From: Caldilinea sp.
GTDB taxonomy: Bacteria > Chloroflexota > Anaerolineae > Caldilineales > Caldilineaceae
DNA: 9,509 nt
NCBI GenBank assembly: GCA_025055055.1
Contig: JANWYX010000057.1
Coordinates: forward strand, 1-9,509
Reading direction: 5' to 3'
A program made the position numbers and the translations under genes. The notes under the pieces were generated by a model. That model saw only the letters and a list, made by a program, of their open reading frames with translations. It did no database searches and was not told where the DNA came from. Below are positions 1-9,509 of this stretch, piece after piece. The stretch's first letter is position 1. The number at the start of each line of letters is the position of its first letter.

Positions 1-404
<404 letters not shown>

Positions 405-408
<4 letters not shown>

Positions 409-453
409 GAGTGCTGTCTCCGGAGGGCGGAGATATGAGAATGGCGACAGGTT

Positions 454-473
<20 letters not shown>
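405..473 (+). other. Possible 22-codon coupling ORF at the murC-murB junction
   Basis: An ATG at 405 overlaps the murC stop (ATGA) and opens a 22-codon frame ending in TGA at 471-473. A second in-frame ATG at 435 is preceded by the best ribosome-binding sequence of the junction (GGAGG at 422-426, 8 nt away). The frame ends inside the murB 5' end, 1 nt before an in-frame murB GTG codon at 475. The ATG assigned to murB at 454 has only a weak, very close ACAGG in front of it. Seen: the overlap, the ribosome-binding sequence and the positions. Inferred: ribosomes leaving murC could pass through this mini-ORF and reinitiate on murB. It may equally be chance; no product function is suggested. Confidence 0.2.
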
Positions 474-1449
<976 letters not shown>

Positions 1450-1509
1450 CGTTTAGGGCAAGCGACAATCTGCCGGACGAAGTTGCCAGAGGAGCGCAAG
1501 GAATTGGAA

Positions 1510-2634
<1,125 letters not shown>

Positions 2635-2699
2635 GGGCGCATGAGGACGCTGAAGCATAGGCATGGAACGATTCCCGGAGACGGATTTCCGGAGACAGT

Positions 2700-3647
<948 letters not shown>

Positions 3648-3666
3648 CTGGCGGAGGAGGGATCGG

Positions 3667-6257
<2,591 letters not shown>

Positions 6258-6272
6258 CAACCTTGTGCGCCG

Positions 6273-6323
6273 GCCGGAGCCCGACGGTGCGATGCCGCCA
6301 GGCTCCGGCTGTTCGCTCCTTTT
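6273..6323 (+). terminator. Stem-loop after ftsZ, weak terminator candidate
   Basis: GCCGGAGCC (6273-6281) pairs perfectly with GGCTCCGGC (6301-6309) across a 19-nt loop, which itself can form a small CGG/CCG stem. The T-run is poor: it starts 11 nt after the stem and has only four Ts (6320-6323). The stem begins 16 nt after the ftsZ stop, so it may protect the mRNA 3' end or pause transcription rather than terminate efficiently. Confidence 0.45.
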
Positions 6324-6471
6324 CCCAAGATCTTGTGCTTCATCAAGAACGTGTGGTTGGGAGCCGCCCCCCACCATCACCGCCGCCCATTGGCCCAATC
6401 TGTTGTGGCAATCTGAAGGTCCGGCTCGCAGCTGCGCTTTCTCGAATCCGCTAAGACTGTGAGGCCTGTCG

Positions 6472-6503
6472 AAAAGGTGCGGCTCCCGGCCGCACCTACT
6501 TTT
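6472..6503. terminator. Bidirectional intrinsic terminator between ftsZ and the nuclease gene
   Basis: AGGTGCGGC (6475-6483) and GCCGCACCT (6489-6497) form a perfect 9-bp GC-rich stem with a 5-nt loop. It is flanked by AAAA (6472-6475) on the left and TTTT (6500-6503) on the right. Read on the + strand, the hairpin is followed by AC then TTTT; on the - strand it is followed directly by a T-run. It lies between two convergent genes, as expected for a shared Rho-independent terminator. Confidence 0.75.
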
Positions 6504-6603
6504 GATTGCTCCCCCTCGTGCAGTCGCCTGTCGGCTTAATCTGTTCCATCGGGTGCCAGGTTCAACTGTGCGGCGTTTGCAGCGGCTGCCGACGAAACGA
6601 TGC

Positions 6604-7632
6604 TCAGCCTTGCTCGCGCAGGACGATCGAGATAGGGAAGTGATCGCTAAATCCATCACGGTTTACGTTGCGCTGTGCATTGCCTTTCGGCAGGCCAAAG
6701 GGGATCGGCCCACGCGCCTGGCGGTAGTCGACCATCGCAGGCGGCGCCTCGATCCGCGCCGTATTCTCCACCACCTGGATCGGACTCTTTTTCTGGAGCA
6801 GGCCTCGGAAAACCAGAAACTGGTCGAAGAGAAAGCCGTCGCCGCCAAAGTAGAAAGTGCCGTGCAACGTTTTGGGTTTGCCTTTGCAGTCCTGGCAGAG
6901 CTGCTGCACGTATCTCCAGGCTAGGTTGTAGAAGCGCACTGCGCTGACGGTGCGTTCGACGTCCTTGCGTTCGCGCGTCGATCGGGCATGGGTTTGCAAC
7001 GACTCGTCGAACGGCTCGTCGTTGAAGTCACCCATGGCGATGATGGGGATATCCCGTCCTCGTACCTCCCAAATACGCTGATGCCAGTAGGCGAGGGTCT
7101 CGCCGGCGGTCATGCGGTAGCCGCGCGACTCGTAGGCACCGCCGCTGCGCGAGGGCCAGTGGTTGCACAGCGCGATCAGGTCATTGCCCCTCTCGGTCGT
7201 GAAGGTGACTTGGGTGATGTCGCGCGTGCCGGTGCGACGCAGGACGAAATGCGAGAAGAGAGCCTTGGGGTCGAAGGTGTAACGGATGCTGTCGAACACA
7301 AAGGCCGTATCGATGCCTCGACGGTCGAGCCGGGCGTCGACATGGACGACGTCGTACCTGCGCTGGGCGAGCCAGTCGTTCAGTCGGCTTGCCAACCACC
7401 GCAGCGCGTAGGCGTTCTCCACCTCGCACACGCCCAAGATGTCCGGCCCGCGCTCCTCGTTCATCTGGCAAATGATCGACGCGAGCCGGTCAATCTTGCG
7501 CTCGAACAACGCCTGCGTCTAGCCTCTCAGGTCGGCGGCCATAGCCTTGGCGATCCACGGCTCTCGCTCCGGAAAACCTTCTGGCGCGAAGAGATTTTCC
7601 AGATTCCAGAAGGCGATGAAGTGGTTGGGCAT
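6604..7632 (-). pseudogene. Endonuclease/exonuclease/phosphatase-fold protein, interrupted by an in-frame TAG
   Basis: The family contains metal-dependent phosphodiesterases (DNase I-like fold) that cut nucleic acids or other phosphate esters; the substrate here is unknown. Read from ATG 7632 (complement), with AAGGAG 6 nt upstream (7639-7644), the frame has 342 codons. Visible motifs: FWNLENLF (8-15, metal-site Asn/Glu), GVCEVEN (67-73), NHWPSR (157-162), MGDFNDEP (200-207), and a terminal GFSDHFPISI (327-336) with the catalytic Asp-His pair. Codon 38 is TAG (7519-7521, CTA on the + strand), between DLRG and TQALFERKIDRLA. The frame continues cleanly for 304 more codons, and relatives often have Trp at this place (from memory), so a TGG-to-TAG change is the likely cause. 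Restarting at TTG 7509 would lose FWNLENLF and has no good ribosome-binding site. No signal peptide is evident. It is convergent with ftsZ and divergent from the GntR gene. Confidence 0.8.
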
Positions 7633-7730
7633 AGAAAGCTCCTTGTTAGATTGCTCTTCAATCTGGCGTTGCGCCGTTAAGAGGCATCGGTTGCGTTGGC
7701 TGTACGCGTCGCAGGACTCAATCGGAAGAC

Positions 7731-7759
7731 ATTCTACCGCTTTTTGCTGCACTCGTCAC
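7731..7759 (-). promoter_or_regulatory. Weak candidate sigma-70 promoter for the nuclease gene
   Basis: Read on the - strand, GTGACG (7759-7754; 4 of 6 matches to TTGACA) is followed after 17 bp by TAGAAT (7736-7731; 5 of 6 matches to TATAAT). Transcription would begin about 90 nt before the ATG at 7632. The -10 element and spacing are good and the -35 is mediocre, so this remains a candidate. Confidence 0.35.
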
Positions 7760-7763
7760 CCGC

Positions 7764-7775
7764 GAATCCGGATTC
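7764..7775. repeat. Perfect 12-bp palindrome in the divergent intergenic region
   Basis: GAATCCGGATTC reads the same on both strands. It lies just upstream of the candidate - strand promoter and 30 bp upstream of the + strand -35 box, where a regulator could affect both genes. CACGTG (7780-7785) and GGAATTCC (7792-7799) are further short palindromes close by. A function as an operator is inferred from position only. Confidence 0.3.
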
Positions 7776-7804
7776 CCCCCACGTGAAGGCCGGAATTCCA
7801 TATA

Positions 7805-7833
7805 TTGACAACCCTCCATAATCACACTATAAT
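7805..7833 (+). promoter_or_regulatory. Consensus sigma-70 promoter for the GntR-family gene
   Basis: TTGACA (7805-7810) and TATAAT (7828-7833) are both perfect consensus hexamers, 17 bp apart, in an AT-rich patch of otherwise GC-rich DNA. The predicted start point is near 7840, giving a leader of about 49 nt before ATG 7889. So strong a core promoter on a regulator gene implies that it is held down by a repressor, most simply the GntR protein itself. Confidence 0.85.
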
Positions 7834-7834
7834 G

Positions 7835-7842
7835 GTTATAAC
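7835..7842. promoter_or_regulatory. Candidate GntR-type operator GTTATAAC at the transcription start
   Basis: GTTATAAC is a perfect 8-bp palindrome covering the predicted +1. It fits the general GntR-family operator form, GT and AC half-sites flanking a short AT-rich centre (family knowledge). A longer imperfect dyad, CCATAAT to ATAATGG (7816-7835), covers the spacer and the -10 box and abuts it. Binding at either would block RNA polymerase. Autoregulation by the downstream GntR protein is an inference. Confidence 0.5.
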
Positions 7843-7888
7843 AATCTATCCACATTGAAATTGGTTTACCGACAACTATCTCAATCCT

Positions 7889-8626
7889 ATGAAGTTTGTA
7901 CGGCTCGATGGGGGCAGCCACGTGCCGCTCTATCTGCAACTTTCGTCCGCCCTGATTGCTCAGATCGGCTCAGGGGAGTTGAAACCGGGGGATCGCATCC
8001 CGTCGGAGCGCGAGCTGGCGGCGGAGCTGGGCGTCAGCCGCATCACGGCGCGCCAGGCTATCGACATGTTATTGAGGAACGGGTTGGTCTACCGCGAGCA
8101 GGGGCGAGGCACCTTCGTGGCCGAACCCAAAATGCGCGGGCTGAAGGGCTTTCTCAGCTTCACGGAGGACATTTTGTCGCGCGGCATGCAGCCTGGAACC
8201 CGCGTTCTAAAGCAGGAGCTGGCTGAGGCCGACGAGGCGGAGCAAGCCAGGTTGAAGTTGCAGCCGGGAGAAAAGGTGTTGCGGTTGGTGCGTCTTCGCC
8301 TCGCCAACGGCGCGCCGGTGGCGTTGCAGTCGTCGGTGTTGCCGGCGCGCATCTGCCCTGGGCTCGAGCACGAAGATTTGACCGACAAGTCGCTGTTCAG
8401 CGTCTTGCGGCAAAAATACTTCGTTCATCCGGCGTGGACCGAGGCGGAAGTGGAGGCTCGATCCGCCGCGGCGGAGGAAGCCGAACTCTTGCGGCTGGCG
8501 CCCGGCGACCCGGTGCTGGTGATCTCAGGGCTCACCTTCACCGAGACGTTTGAGTTCGTCGAAAGCGTGCGCACGGTGTACCGCGGGAATGATATGGCCA
8601 TCTATATCGGCCGTCAGCGGCTGTGA
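7889..8626 (+). CDS. GntR-family transcriptional regulator, HutC/UTRA type
   Basis: This is a DNA-binding repressor whose C-terminal domain senses a small molecule, often a sugar phosphate or amino-acid derivative. The 245-residue product has a GntR winged helix-turn-helix (about 11-78) with VPLYLQLSSAL, LKPGDRIPSERELAAELGVSR and the wing GLVYREQGRGTFVAEP (65-80). It is linked to a UTRA domain (about 84-240) with the hallmark GLKGFLSFTEDILSRGMQPG (84-103) and a C-terminal ESVRTVYRGNDMAIYIG (225-241). The length is normal. ATG 7889 gives the standard N-terminus but has no Shine-Dalgarno sequence. The gene has its own consensus promoter with an overlapping candidate operator, so it is probably autoregulated. 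A ROK-type kinase gene follows after 51 bp, which points to a sugar ligand, as in NagR-like regulators; the ligand itself cannot be read from the sequence. Confidence 0.93.
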   Translation: MKFVRLDGGSHVPLYLQLSSALIAQIGSGELKPGDRIPSERELAAELGVSRITARQAIDMLLRNGLVYREQGRGTFVAEPKMRGLKGFLSFTEDILSRGMQPGTRVLKQELAEADEAEQARLKLQPGEKVLRLVRLRLANGAPVALQSSVLPARICPGLEHEDLTDKSLFSVLRQKYFVHPAWTEAEVEARSAAAEEAELLRLAPGDPVLVISGLTFTETFEFVESVRTVYRGNDMAIYIGRQRL

Positions 8627-8677
8627 TGCGACCTTGATGTCGTCAATACGCTTTGAATACGTTGAAATGTAGCCAGC

Positions 8678-9509
8678 ATGCAAGTGAAGATAGGCGGATC
8701 TACGAGAGGGCAGCCCAACATTCTAGCTGTCGACGTCGGCGGCTCCAAGGTGGCGGCCGCCCTTGTCACGGCTGACGGCGTTGTGCAACATCGTGTGCAG
8801 GCGCCAACCTCCCAACGAGGTCCGATCGAGGGGATCGACCAAATTACTTCTCTTCTGCAGAATATATTGAATATCAGTGTTTATTCACCAGAAGAAATTG
8901 CAGCAATTGGCCTGGGCGTTCCTGCTGTGTTGGAGGAAGGCACGGATCGGGTGATCTGGGCGCCCAACCTGGCCGGATGGCGCAATGTAGATTTACGCGG
9001 TCCCTTGCAGGCGCGTTTCGGTTGGCCTGTGTATATGGAATATGACGGGCATGCCGCAGCCCTGGCCGAATGGTGGCTCGGGGCCGGGAAAAATCTACAT
9101 TCGTTTGTCAATGTCATCATCGGCACCGGCATCGGTGGGGGCATGGTGCTGGACGGGCGCCTGGTGCGCGGTGTCAATCGTTTGGCGGGCGCCGCAGGGT
9201 GGTTCGCCTTTACGACAGACCCTGCCGTTGCTGAAGAGAGGGAGCGCTCGGTCGGCGCGTGGGAGGCCAAGGCGGCCGGCCCGGGCATTGTCTCTCGCGT
9301 CAGAGCATTGCTGGCGTCGGCGCCCAACTCGACCCTGGCGCAAGTGGATGAGGAGTCGCTCACGGCCGAGCAGGTGTTTATAGCCGCCGAGCAGGGCGAC
9401 AAGCTGGCCCGGTCGGTGCTCGAGGAAACTGCGGAGTGGATCGGTTTGGGGCTGGCCAATATCGTCAGCTTGGTGAATCCACAAGCGATTGTCTTGGGCG
9501 GCGGGGTAG
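8678..9509 (+). CDS. ROK-family sugar kinase-like protein, 3' end outside window
   Basis: ROK proteins are actin-fold sugar kinases (glucose, N-acetylglucosamine, N-acetylmannosamine and others) or related repressors. The frame runs from ATG 8678 to the window end without a stop, giving 277 residues. There is no N-terminal helix-turn-helix, so a kinase-type member is likely. Visible motifs: phosphate-1 AVDVGGSK (17-24), APNLAGW (95-101), EYDGHAAALAEWW (121-133, with Asp123 in the catalytic-base position where NDANAAALGE is usual), phosphate-2 IGTGIGGGMVLDGRLVRG (148-165), and the start of the adenosine motif VLGGGV (272-277). Two standard ROK motifs are missing: ExGH reads AAGW (172-175), and the zinc motif CxCGxxGCxE has no cysteine (about 177-201, ending GAWEAKAAG). 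Sugar recognition is therefore probably unusual. ATG 8678 has no Shine-Dalgarno sequence; the frame is closed upstream at 8663-8665 and GTG 8684 is the only other near start. It is probably cotranscribed with the GntR gene. Confidence 0.88.
   Translation, partial: MQVKIGGSTRGQPNILAVDVGGSKVAAALVTADGVVQHRVQAPTSQRGPIEGIDQITSLLQNILNISVYSPEEIAAIGLGVPAVLEEGTDRVIWAPNLAGWRNVDLRGPLQARFGWPVYMEYDGHAAALAEWWLGAGKNLHSFVNVIIGTGIGGGMVLDGRLVRGVNRLAGAAGWFAFTTDPAVAEERERSVGAWEAKAAGPGIVSRVRALLASAPNSTLAQVDEESLTAEQVFIAAEQGDKLARSVLEETAEWIGLGLANIVSLVNPQAIVLGGGV

Larger units (their letters stand above)
6258..6603. other. Convergent spacer without a convincing gene
   Basis: These 346 bases separate ftsZ from the convergent nuclease gene. 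Open frames cross it but have proline/arginine/alanine-rich translations with no recognisable motif or good ribosome-binding site. The spacer holds two perfect 9-bp inverted repeats (6273-6309 and 6475-6497), the second a clear terminator. A GGTTCAA at 6559-6565 resembles a tRNA T-arm, but no cloverleaf can be built around it. Nothing else stands out between 6324 and 6470 or between 6504 and 6603. Confidence 0.6.

Noticed and set aside
6559..6565. GGTTCAA resembling a tRNA T-arm
   Set aside because: No matching acceptor, D or anticodon stems can be formed around it.
6988..7680. 230-codon + strand frame opposite the interrupted nuclease gene
   Set aside because: The - strand reading has family motifs in order and a good start; the + strand reading has none.
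8634..8661. TTGATG and AATACG repeats before the ROK gene as a possible promoter
   Set aside because: No -10 hexamer with acceptable match at 16-18 bp; readthrough from the GntR promoter explains expression.

Overview
The window looks like chromosomal DNA from a GC-rich bacterium. The protein sequences and the gene set (a compact division/cell-wall cluster with ddl, FtsA and FtsZ, mixed Shine-Dalgarno use, one nearly perfect sigma-70 promoter) suggest Chloroflexota, perhaps an Anaerolineae or Caldilineae member. That placement is inferred from sequence feel only; no database search was possible.

Bases 1-6257 are the distal half of a dcw (division and cell wall) cluster, all on the + strand: the C-terminal end of murC, then murB, ddl, ftsQ, ftsA and ftsZ. 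MurC, MurB and Ddl supply the cytoplasmic peptidoglycan precursor: MurB makes UDP-MurNAc, MurC adds L-Ala, and Ddl makes the D-Ala-D-Ala used later by MurF. FtsQ, FtsA and FtsZ build the division ring. Gaps are short (19-65 bp), except for 164 bp before ftsZ, which could hold a separate ftsZ promoter or leader. All six products keep their family signature motifs.

Bases 6258-6603 are a spacer with no convincing gene. It holds two stem-loops. The second is a strong bidirectional terminator placed between ftsZ and a convergent gene on the - strand. That gene (7632 down to 6604) encodes an endonuclease/exonuclease/phosphatase-fold protein interrupted by one in-frame TAG at codon 38, where family resemblance suggests tryptophan. 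It is a fresh pseudogene, a sequence error or a readthrough case.

Bases 7633-7888 are a divergent intergenic region with a textbook TTGACA-N17-TATAAT promoter, a GntR-type GTTATAAC palindrome on the predicted start point, and other short dyads. The promoter serves a GntR/HutC-type (UTRA) repressor gene (7889-8626), followed after 51 bp by a ROK-family sugar kinase-like gene (8678 to the window end, truncated). Regulator and kinase probably form the start of a carbohydrate-use operon with autoregulation. The ROK protein lacks the usual ExGH and zinc-cysteine motifs.

I found no wholly new system here. The points most worth a second look are the amber-interrupted nuclease gene, the divergent ROK protein and the promoter/operator architecture before the GntR gene.
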